64,000 nt of DNA from Penicillium oxalicum (Eukaryota; Ascomycota; Eurotiomycetes; Eurotiales; Aspergillaceae): positions 310,001-374,000 of the forward strand of contig NC_064651.1 of assembly GCF_001723175.1 (NCBI RefSeq), written 5' to 3'. Positions 35,850 to 48,200 of the stretch are shown in pieces; the stretch's first letter is position 1; every line of letters begins with the position of its first letter. Under the pieces are notes generated by a model, which was not told the origin of the DNA, made no database searches, and was given only the letters and a program-made list of their open reading frames with translations. Made by a program: the position numbers and the translations under genes.

Positions 35850-37096
35850 GAGTGATATGCTGCCTGAGCAAGTTAACACCCATGGTCCTCACTCAGGTTG
35901 TGACTACACATTCCACTTTGAGTCTGATGAATATTGTCCCCTTCTCATTCACTTTGCTGTTCCATCGGCACCCTTCCGCCCAGAGACCCATTCTATTCTT
36001 GCACACGCCCAAAAATATTTGAAACACTCGACCTATTTTGTTTATATATCTTTTACTTTACGCCTTCAAAGTGGTCTGAAGTCACACCAGAAATGCTTCT
36101 TGTAGACGAGTGAATGATAGCGCTTCTGGTAGGGCGAGTCGAAGAGTATACAACCTCGATAGCTGTCTACGTAATTTATTACGGAGTAATAGATTGTCGT
36201 CCAGTGTGTGATTCATGTGTCATTCGTTTGTTTTCACATGTGCAAATGTCGATTCTCAATCTTTCTCTCACTTTACGCATCTAGCGGGTGATACGAACCT
36301 TATAGCTTGAGGTTATAGGTGTTTCTGAAACGCAAATTTCCACCACACCTGGAGGCTGAGACTCTGACCATTATCAGTGACTAAATCTTCATTAATTTCG
36401 GACCTAGTGCCTCAATTCCCCGCTTTTAGGTATCACTCTCTGTGCTCTTGTCCGAGTCTCCCTTCCCATTCACTTCTTTCTCAGTAAGAGCGCCGACGAG
36501 AAGGAGGAAGAACGTAGTACATTCTATTTGAAGAACGGAACCTGAAAAGCAACTACAAAGAGAATGTTTTGATTCAGAGTATTGATTGCAAGCGGACGAC
36601 TTGGATGAGGGAGATATTCCTCCAATACAGATCTGCAATGAAGTACAGTCAATGATGCCCATGGCCAATGAATGATGGTGCTTTAAAGGCAAGTATTCGG
36701 ACGGAGCGATGGACGGTAGGCTGTCTGAGCCACGTGATATGTATCACGTGAATCATATATCCACATCGGGCCTAGCCCGCCTCAGCCGCGCCGAAGCATC
36801 AAGATCCTTGGAGATCAATAATCAGTCCCTTCAACTCGCCACGCCGGGAGACTCCTTTCCATCTCACTGAACTTTCTGTGTCACCCATTTACTTGTCTGT
36901 GGCATTCGCAGGAAAATTCATTCCTTTGCCAGTCACTGACAGGTGGGTGTCGCAGCGCGTTGGGTGAATCTCTCAACTCACTTTGTTTCCTCGCCGCGGA
37001 CGCGCCCTCCCTGCGCCCTCACCGCAACCGCATTTTCGATTCATCACGCATATTACGCCAAACAAAGGGATTTGTGGATCCTGATAGATCGCAATC
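35850..37096. other. interval between CTNNBL1 and RPB2, RPB2 promoter
   Basis: Holds the CTNNBL1 3' flank (and the frame-shifted extension to 36022) and the RPB2 upstream region. The clear landmark is a 20-bp CACGTG-ended palindrome at 36731-36750. The last 200 bp before the RPB2 ATG are pyrimidine-rich, as expected for a leader. Confidence 0.5.
36731..36750. promoter_or_regulatory. 20-bp inverted repeat with two CACGTG cores upstream of RPB2
   Basis: Two 9-bp arms, CACGTGATA and TATCACGTG, are perfect reverse complements around a 2-nt spacer. Each arm carries a CACGTG E-box, the core bound by bHLH factors such as Cbf1/CpcR-type proteins in fungi. It is 347 bp upstream of the RPB2 start codon. 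The repeat is seen directly; a role in RPB2 control is inferred. Confidence 0.65.
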
Positions 37097-40000
37097 ATGG
37101 CGGACTACGATGAAGCCTACGAGGAGCAATTTTACGATGACGCTGAAGATGGAATCACTTCCGAGGACTGCTGGACAGTGATCTCGTCCTTCTTCGACGT
37201 CAAGGGTCTTGTGTCGCAACAGCTTGATTCTTTCGATGAGTTCATTTCTTCGACGATGCAGGAATTAGTGGAGGAGCAAGGACAAGTTGTTTTGGATCAG
37301 ACCGTGCCCCCCGATGAGGACGAAGCCGAGCCTGTGGTCGTGCGCCGATACGAGATCAAATTCGGTACTGTCATGCTCACACGGCCATCTGTGACGGAAG
37401 ACGATGGATCGACAGTGAGCATGTTGCCTCAAGAGGCACGTCTGCGAAACTTGACTTACGCCAGTCCCCTTTACCTGACCATGAAGAAATTCGTTACCGA
37501 GGCACGAGAATGTCAGGTTGCGGATCGAGCGGACGATGAAGCTGCCGATGCAGATGATGAAAACAAGGAGCGAGGCACATATCTCAAATGGGCGCCCAGA
37601 TCTCACGACTCAGCCTGGCAAGAGGAAGAGACCATCTTCATCGGCAAGATTCCTATTATGCTCAAGTCCAAGTACTGCTGTCTGAAGGAATCGCCTGAAG
37701 AGCGACTCTACGCCTGGAATGAGTGCCCCTACGACTCCGGCGGTTACTTTATTATCAACGGAAGTGAGAAGGTGTTGATTGCTCAGGAGCGCAGTGCGGG
37801 AAATATTGTGCAGGTCTTCAAGAAGGCTCCACCCAGCCCAACACCATACGTCGCTGAAATTCGAAGTGCTGTCGAGAAGGGATCGCGTCTTCTTTCTCAG
37901 CTCGCGCTTAAGCTCTTTGCCAAGGGTGACAGTGCCAAGGGCGGATTCGGTCCCACCATCCGTTCGACTCTTCCCTACGTTAAGTCTGACATTCCGATTG
38001 TCATTGTTTTCCGTGCTCTCGGTGTCGTATCCGATGAGGACATTCTTAACCACATCTGCTATGACCGCAATGATACCCCGATGTTGGAGATGTTGAAGCC
38101 TTGTATCGAGGAGGGTTTCGTCATCCAGGACCGTGAAGTTGCTCTTGACTTTATTGCCAAGCGTGGCTCGTCACAATCCAATTTGAACCATGAGCGACGT
38201 GTTCGATATGCGCGAGAGATCATGCAGAAAGAGTTGCTGCCCCATATTTCTCAGAGCGAGGGCAGCGAAACGCGAAAGGCCTTCTTCTTGGGCTACATGG
38301 TTCATCGTCTGCTGCAATGTGCCCTTGGCCGCCGAGATGTTGACGACCGTGACCACTTCGGAAAAAAGCGTCTGGACTTGGCTGGTCCCCTTCTGGCTGG
38401 TCTTTTCCGTGTTCTCTTTACTCGCGTCACTCGTGATCTCCAGCGTTACATGCAACGATGTGTGGAGACTAACAAGGAGCCAAACCTTCGCATTGGCCTT
38501 AAGGCTGCGACATTGACTGGTGGCCTGAAATACGCCTTGGCAACGGGTAACTGGGGTGAGCAGAAGAAGGCGGCCAGCTCCAAGGCTGGTGTCTCCCAAG
38601 TGCTTAGTCGTTACACATTTGCTTCTAGTTTGTCTCATCTTCGTCGTACCAACACACCTATTGGCCGAGATGGTAAGATTGCGAAGCCTCGTCAGCTACA
38701 TAATACTCACTGGGGTCTTGTCTGTCCGGCCGAGACACCAGAAGGTCAAGCTTGTGGTCTTGTCAAGAACTTGGCTCTGATGTGTTACATCACGGTCGGA
38801 ACGCCCAGCGAGCCTATCGTGGACTTCATGATTCAACGGAACATGGAGGTTCTTGAAGAGTTCGAGCCACAGGTTACTCCCAACGCTACGAAGGTCTTTG
38901 TTAATGGTGTCTGGGTCGGTATTCACCGTGATCCGACACACCTGGTCAACACGATGCAGTCCTTGCGTCGACGCAACATGATCTCTCATGAAGTCAGCTT
39001 GATTCGTGACATTCGTGACCGAGAATTTAAAATTTTCACGGATGCTGGACGTGTCTGCCGTCCCTTGTTTGTTGTGGACAATGACCCGAAGAGTGAAAAT
39101 GCAGGATCTCTGGTCCTGAATAAGGAACATATTCGTTTGCTTGAGTTAGACAAGGATCTTCAACGTGAGCTGCCACCAGAGCAACTCCGCGAGCAGGGTT
39201 TCGGATGGGACGGCTTGGTCAGGTCAGGAGTCGTGGAATACGTCGACGCTGAAGAGGAAGAGACGATTATGATTGTCATGACCCCCGAGGATCTTGAGAT
39301 CTCCAAACATCTTCAGGCAGGATATTCCCTCCCCGAAGATGACAAGAACGATCTCAACAAGCGTGTCCGCACTGTCACTCAGCGCGCCCACACTTGGACT
39401 CACTGCGAGATTCATCCCAGTATGATTCTTGGTGTCTGTGCCAGTATCATTCCTTTCCCCGATCACAACCAGTCGCCCCGTAACACTTACCAGTCTGCCA
39501 TGGGTAAACAAGCCATGGGTGTCTTCTTGACCAACTTTGCACAGCGAATGGAGACAATGGCAAACATTCTCTACTACCCTCAAAAACCACTTGCGACAAC
39601 GCGGTCGATGGAGTTCCTGCGCTTCCGCGAGTTGCCCGCCGGTCAAAACGCTATTGTCGCCATTGCCACTTATTCCGGTTACAACCAGGAGGATTCCGTC
39701 ATCATGAATCAAAGCAGTATCGACCGTGGTCTCTTCCGCAGTCTGTTCTATCGTACATACACGGATTCGGAAAAGACGGTGGGCACATCTTTCGTTGAGA
39801 GTTTCGAGAAGCCTATCAAGAGCGAGACCATCGGCATGCGCAAGGGTACATACGACAAACTAGACGACGACGGTATCGTTGCTCCTGGTGTGCGTGTCTC
39901 TGGAGAGGACATCATCATCGGCAAGGTCGCCCCCCTCGCACCCGATGCGGAAGAGCTCGGGCAACGAACCAAGTCACACGTCAAAATCGATGTATCTACG

Positions 40001-40936
40001 CCTCTTCGCAGTACTGAAAATGGTATCGTCGATCAGGTCGTGATTTCGACCGCCAACGATGGTCTCAAATTCGCCAAAGTCCGCATGCGTACCACCAAGG
40101 TTCCGCAGATTGGTGACAAGTTCGCTTCCCGTCACGGGCAGAAGGGTACTATTGGTATCACATACCGACAGGAGGACATGCCTTTCAGCCGCGAGGGGTT
40201 GACACCTGATATTATCATTAACCCTCACGCTATTCCCTCGCGTATGACCATTGCTCACTTGATCGAGTGTCAGCTCAGTAAAGTCTCAGCTCTTCGAGGA
40301 TTTGAAGGCGATGCCACGCCATTTACAGACGTGACTGTTGACTCCGTCTCGCGTCTGCTTCGTGAGCACGGTTATCAATCTCGTGGATTCGAAGTCATGT
40401 ACAACGGCCACACCGGCCGCAAGTTGGTGGCTCAGGTCTTCCTTGGTCCCACTTATTACCAGCGGCTGCGCCACATGGTAGACGACAAGATTCACGCTCG
40501 TGCTCGGGGCCCAACGCAGATCTTGACACGCCAACCCGTAGAGGGTCGTGCTCGTGATGGTGGTCTTCGTTTCGGAGAGATGGAGCGTGATTGCATGATT
40601 GCCCATGGTGCCAGTCACTTCCTCAAGGAACGTCTCTTTGACGTGTCAGACCCCTTCCGAGTCCACATTTGCGACGACTGCGGTCTGATGACTCCTATCG
40701 CGTAAGTTTCCTCTTTTTCTGCCGTGTGAAACGTTTCATTTCTTGTGCATTCTCATACTGACACAATCTATAGTAAACTCAAAAAGGGTCTCTTTGAATG
40801 TCGCCTGTGTAACAACAAGCACCGCATCTCCCAAGTCCATATCCCCTACGCCGCCAAGCTTCTGTTCCAAGAGCTGGCCTCGATGAACATTGCCGCTCGG
40901 ATGTTTACTGATCGCTCTGGAGTTTCGGTGCGCTAA
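37097..40936 (+). CDS. rpb2: RNA polymerase II second-largest subunit RPB2
   Basis: Catalytic-core subunit of Pol II. Exon 1 is 37097-40701 (3605 nt), then a 72-nt intron 40702-40773 and exon 2 40774-40936, giving 1255 aa, as expected. It begins [15 protein letters not shown]. Family landmarks include [111 protein letters not shown] and [18 protein letters not shown] near the end. The C-terminal zinc site is split by the intron: CDDC ends exon 1 and CRLC begins exon 2. The start ATG lies in a good context (CAATCATGGC). Identity is certain. Confidence 0.98.
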
Positions 40937-43052
40937 AGGCCCGATCTCTTTGATCTCAATCCCGCAGGGCCTTGTCCTGGTTCTTTCCCCCTCTATTCTT
41001 CTTTGTATTTTAATGATCTGCCCGAAAAAACTTTTCAAGCGGGGGAAGTTTCTGCTGCGGCGTCCAGGATTCATGAACAAAGTTCCTCTGCCTTTTCAAC
41101 TAGTAGCATACATAGCTGGAATTTTTTTGAAACTTTTGAGTAATCTTTTTTTTTCCGACGTAAGCACCCGCATGAGCTCGTGCTAGCCTGGGAGTCTTTT
41201 CCATAAACCGCGAGAGCTGTGGTTCATAACCTCTCGTTTCCGTCGGCGCTGAGTAAATTCGTCGAGGGTTGCCCTTCAACTCATTCTTGAGAAGCCGCTT
41301 GTTGATAACTGCTGGGACTAGCTATAGACGTAGGGACACAGGCTAGGTCTGGTACATGCGGGATGGATGGCCTATCCAAGCGCTTGAATGGGCGATCTGT
41401 TTTACCTCGGTTCCAGCCGCCAACGGTTAAATAATCCGAGTGTGTCTAGGCACTTTAGGTCAACTGTTTCAGAGCTTTCACATGCCCGGTTGTTGAACAC
41501 TCAAGCATGAAGACAGAAAGGATTTTCGAGTCACGGGAAGAACTCTTATGTTAGTAGTATGGCTTATTGCAGGCTCGTCACATAACAGGAAACCTTGTCT
41601 GGTATCATCATATTCAATCATTCGTCTAGTTTGAAGATATTGCTTTCGCTTCGCTTTGCAGTCATTGATGGGCTCTGGAGATGAGACATGAGCACTTGAT
41701 AGTCCGCACGAATTGCAAATGACTCCGTGAGATCCAGTATTGCAAAATTCAAATTCTACGTGGGCGAGATCGTGCCAGATACCCTTACTTCGCATTGGAG
41801 AGACTGTTGCCAATGACCTCGTCTCGGCGTCTGCCGCTCCTGAAGTATAACGCTACCCATGTGCAAGCTCCAGGACCCGGTCCGTTTTTTTTTTCTTTTT
41901 TTTTTCTTTTTTGAGTAGCTCAGGGAGCTGCAACCTTGAGGTCACTTGCCTCTACGAGCGACTTGAAAAGAGTCAAGCCAGATGCAGTGTGCCCACGCAG
42001 CGGGAGGTCGGTCCGTGATTGAGGCATGAGACTCGGGGATCAACGACGGCTCCCTGACCTTGATGTAAACTGCACCGATTGTGGACCCGGGAATCTCTTG
42101 ATAGCTACTATTAATATGCATGTCAGCTTCACGACTCACTTTCATTTTGTTGTCGTGCGGGTGCCCATTCCACGAGATGTGGAATCACGCACCAGATCCC
42201 AGGGCCAGGGCTGTTCATTTGGGGGTGGGATCCTGTGTCTTCAACATGTCGACCATGCATAGATGAAGACCGGACAAAAGTGCTGAGTTGTTGAAGTTGA
42301 ATAAATTGCTTAATAGGCACGAAAGACGAAGAAGAGTCACGTTTCTGGGCTTCGGTCGTACTGGCAAATGCTGAGATGAGAGGCCGTCGGAATCGTCAAA
42401 ACAATTTGACCACGTTATACGCACTGTGTGAAAATGAGCTGTATCGGCAGCCTGTTTTGTGTGCCCGATTCTCCTAGAATGGTCTGGCGTTTCACTGATT
42501 ACTCGGATGAAGGAGCAAGAACGTGGAAGCAACTGCTGGCACAGGCGACTGGTGAACAGCTTGCAATCACTGCCAGCGACTTCTGAGCTTGTTTTTACCT
42601 TGTGTTGTCGTCCCCGGGAGGCTGCTAGGGGCTGTTAATTGTCATTTGGATGGTCAGAGACATTGAAGCAGTTTCTGTGATCAAGCGTCTATGGACTACG
42701 TTCCTTTACGACAGGATGGTGTGGAGCCAAGGCTTGGAGAGCTACGTGAGACCCGCGGAAATCTCATGACAGAAACTCTTGTTGGGTGAATGGTAAATTG
42801 CCCAGCTTCATTTTCAGTTGCCACGCTTTACAAAATCCGAGAATCCTTCACCAGGTACATCTTTCAAAGTAGAGAATGAGGCGACATGGCCGATGGTTCT
42901 TCAATATCACCGGAGTGATACATGAAGCACATACTAAGGATAATGTAAGCGACCTAGCAAGACACGATAATGATAAAGCCCAAATGGGCCTGTTTTCACA
43001 AGAAAGCAATGTAAGGCTATGAGCAAGACACTTCCTCCGGCTGTTGATAGTC
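40937..43052. other. 2.1 kb convergent gene-free interval with a T/C tract
   Basis: Between the convergent RPB2 and HNH genes. No supported gene on either strand; the 111-codon - strand frame at 41478-41813 has no recognisable domain. A pyrimidine tract, T10-C-T10-C-T6, lies at 41885-41912. Confidence 0.55.
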
Positions 43053-44458
43053 TCAAATGGGTGCCATCAGCTGTGTGTGGATACGGATCGCATCCTCGGC
43101 AGTGCCCAGGGGTCCCAATTGCCATCGACGTGATAATGTTCGATGAGGTGTCAGGATCAGACGATGTCGCTCCCGCAAAATGGCCTCGTCGACTGAGCGA
43201 CAGCCGCGCTTGACTCTCTTTGATGGCCTATCAAAATCGTCCTGCCCACCCTCTCGGCCTGGCTGCGGGTTCTCGGAGTCTTTGTTCTTATCCAGGCCTC
43301 CACGGGCATCACCGGGAGGCTCAGCATTGTCTGTATCATCAGGTCCTGGATGTGGACGTTTGGTGCCTCTGTCGTACCGATTGACATGCCTCAAATCGAA
43401 CTCAAATTCAGGGTCGTCGTCACGATCCTCAATCGGGTCGCTAGTGTACAGCTCCATCAGCTCTTGCAGTTGCTTTTTAATTTCAGGGGCGAGCAGCCTG
43501 TTCTGAATGTTTCCCAGGAGCTGGAACGCGCGGCGGAGCGTATACATTGGCTCGCCGTGCCATTCCTTGACTTTGGTGCGGGTTTCAAGGATACTACTGC
43601 CAATTTGTCTGGCCAGGTCCCTGGAGTGGAACGGTGCCAACATCACAGTACGATACAGACCCCCAATCGAGTGTGGGCCAACCAATCCTTGTTCCATCTG
43701 GTGATTTTTGTATTCCGCTGCCGATGGGCTGCGACGACCGATGTGTGCACCAGTCTGTGCCGCTTCCTTACGGCGGGATTGGTCGGCTTTCTCGAATTCG
43801 ATGAAGAATTCCAGGTCGGCAGGGAAGAAGACAAGTCCCGGATGTGAGGCATGGTCGAAACGGTAGTGACAAGTTTTGCAAAGAAAAATCGCATTCTCTC
43901 TTGCCTTGAGGCTTGCCCCATGAGGGATCAGGCCTATCTTTGCCCATAGATTTGCCTGTACGAGGACGTTCGCGCCATTGAGCTCATTGAGAAAAGCATC
44001 ATAAGGGAATCACATACCTGGCTGTCTTCTTTCGCAAAGACATGGGCGCAGTCTGCATCCGTTTCCTGACAAACCCAGCATGGCCGTTCCTGATCATAGA
44101 TGGCTCTGAGTTGGGAGTTCACGGTCTCTGAGAAGGCTCCGGATTGTGTGGCCGTGGTGATAACAGTCTGCCAACAGGTTGAGAGTACTTGGGACCGTGT
44201 CAACGGTGAACTTGGAGCCGACACGATTTGGCGGGCCCGAGCATTCGAATTAGAGGCTGAGGCCGGGGAGTTTGGCGGAAGCATGGAGCCTGTGTTCACC
44301 ATTTTGTGAGCTTCGAAGTATACACTTGAAAAAGGTGGACGGTGTAGAGATGGGTGAAGCAGGATCTCAAGGAAGCAAAAAGACTTACACCACTCGAGGA
44401 TATCCTCCCAGCGGGAGGTGATTTCCCAAGCATGGTCGTTGTCGGCAGGAGCCATCAT
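43053..44458 (-). CDS. HNH-nuclease-domain protein of the fungal type
   Basis: Three exons, 44458-44389, 44310-44018 and 43955-43053, in frame, giving 421 aa. The middle of the protein resembles the fungal HNH endonuclease domain. A first cysteine pair CWVC is followed by DADCAHVFAKED (near 99-118), then, across the second intron, HGASLKARENAIFLC and CKTCHYRFDH (near 134-155). The two CXXC pairs with intervening His and Asn residues fit a zinc-stapled HNH fold. The C-terminal third is charged, with a Pro/Asp-rich segment (PHPGPDDTDNAEPPGDARGG) and a basic patch (DRPSKRVKRGC) that could be a nuclear signal. Such proteins are common and expanded in Aspergillus and their role is not known. No partner gene nearby suggests a mobile element. 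Nuclease activity is not shown. Confidence 0.72.
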
Positions 44459-45274
44459 GAGAGACGTTGATGTAGAAGTAGAGAAGTTCCAACGGTGGCC
44501 GGAAGGTCCGTCACGTCATGTTCCTGGCAGAGAGTAGGTACTACCCTCAAGGGTTGAGACGGGCTTAGTATATGCCTGCGTACCACGGTACCAGGGCTGG
44601 ATCTACAGCACTAGTCTACGTATCCGTTTCACTGATGGAGGGGCCTAGTGAATACTGCAGTGTGTAGTGTGGTTAGACACTATTGATATCCTGGTAAAAG
44701 TATATTGCTGGCCTGAATCGTGAACACTTTAAGTCCCTGGACAGGTAGTCTGCCCTGCTAGTGGAGGTAGGTACATGTAGGTACGAGGATGTAAGTACGG
44801 CCGCTGTGTGTTGGAAACACCGATCTGCGGGCAGTGATGGATAAACTATATCACGCCGATCTGATACCTCTACAGAGAGTCAAGATCAGTACAAGAGCAC
44901 AGTCCCGGTCAGCACTGACTTTTGCGATTCTCGCCTACTAGAATGTAGGTGTCAAGAGGAAAACCAAAACTAGAGTAACGAGTAAACAATAATATTATAT
45001 CCAGTTAGTAGGTATACACACGTAACTCGACAACCGATCCCCCATGAACTAAACCGCCCGGTACCCCATAAATACAAGATAGGAAGACTAAACAAGAGCT
45101 GTCATGACCAGCATCACAAAAAAGGGGAGGGAAAATTCATGAATCAGCCACGGACTCGAATATAGTGCGTTGCTGCAAACAAGGCAAGCCGATTCGACCA
45201 TCACGACATGAGATGGCTGATGAAAAAGCAAACACCAATAACACGAATCAAGCACATGTCTTGGAAACGCCAAC
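44459..45274. other. interval between the HNH gene and the coilin-like gene
   Basis: HNH upstream region and coilin-like 3' flank, about 0.8 kb. It is rich in short GTAGGTAC-like motifs around 44760-44800. No gene is visible. Confidence 0.5.
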
Positions 45275-48200
45275 CTAAGCGTCTGTTCCAACGCGCCTCT
45301 TCTTTTTTTTCTTCTTGGCTTTCTGGCTCGGCCCCGGGCTGACCACAACCTCTGCCATCTCCTGAATTCTACCTAATGATTGCCGAGCCTTGCCGGATGA
45401 AGATGGGTGATCATTTTCAGTATTCTTCTCCGCCGACGGTTGCTGATCACTCTGCAAGGCCGAAGCATCCGGACTGGGTCTGAGTAAGGGGCTTTGTGTG
45501 AGGTCAATGACTTGGGAAGTCTGAGAGGCATCCAAGAGAGATGGCGAGGACTGCCGTGGGCGTCTAGAACGAGTGGATGTCGTAGGTGAGACCAACTCCT
45601 GTAGAGAGTCGACGGCGAGACAAGGCGAGGAGCCTAATGCTCGCTGTGCACTTGTGATGGATCTCGAAGAAAGTCGCGAAGAGAGATCACGGCTCTGATT
45701 GCTGTGAATCAGACTGTCTTGATCGTCTTGGTCGTTGGCATCGTCATCCACTTCATCTCTCTCTGCATCAGTATCACCCGGGGCGGGCCAGCCAATATTC
45801 AGCAGCTCTTTGATACTACTGCCCTGGGCGGGCGAGGCCTTGCCATCTTCCTGCTCTTTCGTGCTTGTCGGACTCTCTGGAATAGCACTAGGAGAGGGAG
45901 ATGGCTTGGTGAGATGAGACTCGACCGCTTCAGCCGGATGATGTACCACGGAAACTAAGGATTCATTGCTTGCAAAGATGTGGTCATTCTCAACAACCTG
46001 TCGATCTTGCTGAGTGCTGTCCTGTTGGGTGTCCGAGAAGGACTGGTTGGCGGAGAGAAAAGAAGTGTGAGTGGACCAGTCTTGATTCGAAGGGTCCACG
46101 GCCAGCATTGACTGATCACCGATCAAAGTATGGCCATCAAGGCCGGAGTCCCCGGCGTCGTGGTACCGACGCCCCAGCCTGGCTCCCGGCGAAGACCGTG
46201 CCGAGTGGAAACCCGAAAAGACCGGCGACGGAACGGCGGGCGACTCGCTGTACTCATCGTCTGCGTATCTGCTCCGCGTGATGACGACTCTGGCAGCAGC
46301 GGGAGTTCGAGAAGACGCTGCTACAGCCGCTCCCGTGGTAGACCCACGCGGAGAAGGCAAGCGACTGTCAGCCGTCTCAAGGGTGACAAAGGTGGTTTCA
46401 TCCATGTCGACATCGATCGAGGGAGGTGATGACATGTCCGGTTCGTTGTTCGGCATGGAATCCTCTACTACAGACACACTTTGGAAGGGAGTGAGCACAC
46501 GCAAACACATATCAGGGTTCAGTTTACTGACGTGCTACCTTCTTTGGCGGCATCCCTAGATTTGCCATTCTCTCCAGCCTCATCATTCGCCACGTCGTTC
46601 ACGCTCATCGTTGCGGGGCGCAGAAGCTTCGGCCCGGCGAGGTCTGCCACGTTGACCTCGTCAAATCCGTCATCTTCCTCGCCATCATCGTCCATCCCAG
46701 GCATTTCGAAACCACTGTATGTACGAGGCTGGTCGTCCTCTGAATCCACAGTCTCGGCCTTGGGCCGTCGATCGCGTAGTGCTCGGCGGATCTTGAGATT
46801 GCCATCACCCAGCACTTCGTGAACCTCGGCGACACGATACTCTGAAAGGCGAGGCTGCCAGTTGGTCGCTTTGGACATTTCTAACCTTTGGTACGCTATG
46901 ATCGAGCCGACTTTGATATCTTTCTGTGGCAAATCGGCTAGCGTGCTTGGATCATGCGGCATCATGGGCAAATCGTCGACCGAGCTCGCCTCAGGGTTAC
47001 TTTGGTGGCCCCCCAGCTGAGTGGTGTCGTCCTCGGCGGTTGGCCATTCATCGTCGTAGTTAAGCCGGTGCGCCTCGTTTGCATGATCGCCGTAGGCTTC
47101 ATGGCCATAGTGGTCATCGTATTCGTCTTGCCCATCCCCGTCGTAGATATGAACCCTCTGTTTGCGCTTACGCTTTTTGCCCCAGCCATTTCGCTGTCGA
47201 ATCAGCGCATCTGCATCACCATCCCACCGTTGCTCGAATGGAAACGGGGGCGCTGTCATCACAACATCATCGTGAATACATTCCACCGCCTTGATGACCA
47301 GCTTTTTCTCCCAATCGTCGTTTGCGTCGCTCTCCTCATCTAAGTCTTCTTCCCGCGGCTGAGGCGCTTTAGCTCTTTGAGAGTGAACAGTGCTGGCCTG
47401 AGCAGCTAGCTTCCTTCGCGTAGCCTCTACATCATCCTCGGTCTTTGGCGTCCGAACGCCAAGGGATCCGAAAAGCATCCGCCGCGAACTTTCAATGTCC
47501 AGTTTCCGTCGGTCAGAGGTTTCTGCCGTTGTCGCATCCTTGGTGGCGGCGGTCTTCTCAACACTGTCGTGATCAACGGATTGCGATGGCTGCTTGCGTT
47601 TCTTTCCAGGAGCCTCATCAACGTTCACGCCACCGGTAGCCAAGTCTCGCAGCAGCTTTTCACGTCTGGCTTCAAATTCACGCTGCTCATCTTCCTTCCT
47701 CTGTGCTGTGGATGCGGGCGCAGACAGAACGCTCGTCCCTTCAGGAATGTGGAAGCCGCCGTTCTTGTCTTCCCATTCACGCAGAGCAGCAAAATCAGCA
47801 TTCTCGGGCAGAATTCCCAGCTCCTTCAACTTGGAGAGTCTACGCCGTTGCTTGAAACGCATATTGCTTTTCTTTGTACGAGTTGATCCCATCCCAGGAG
47901 GGTTCACCAAATATGGTTGCGGTTTCCTTGAGGCGGGAAGATTAGGCATTTCTGCCTCGGATTCAGAGGTGTCCTCGGAAGACGATGTTGTGCCGGTGTC
48001 ATTAGAGTCATCAGGGTCAGCTGAGGAAGAAGCAGACACTTCGTCATCTGAGGAACCCTCGTCAGACGAGTTTTCGTCCTCATCTTCGTCTTCCTCATCC
48101 TCGGACTCAGCACTCGAATCGCTCGAGTCACTCGATTCAGTGGATGATGAAGCTGCTTCGTTCTCCAGAGCTTGTACAGTTGCCATACTAGGAAGAGGTG

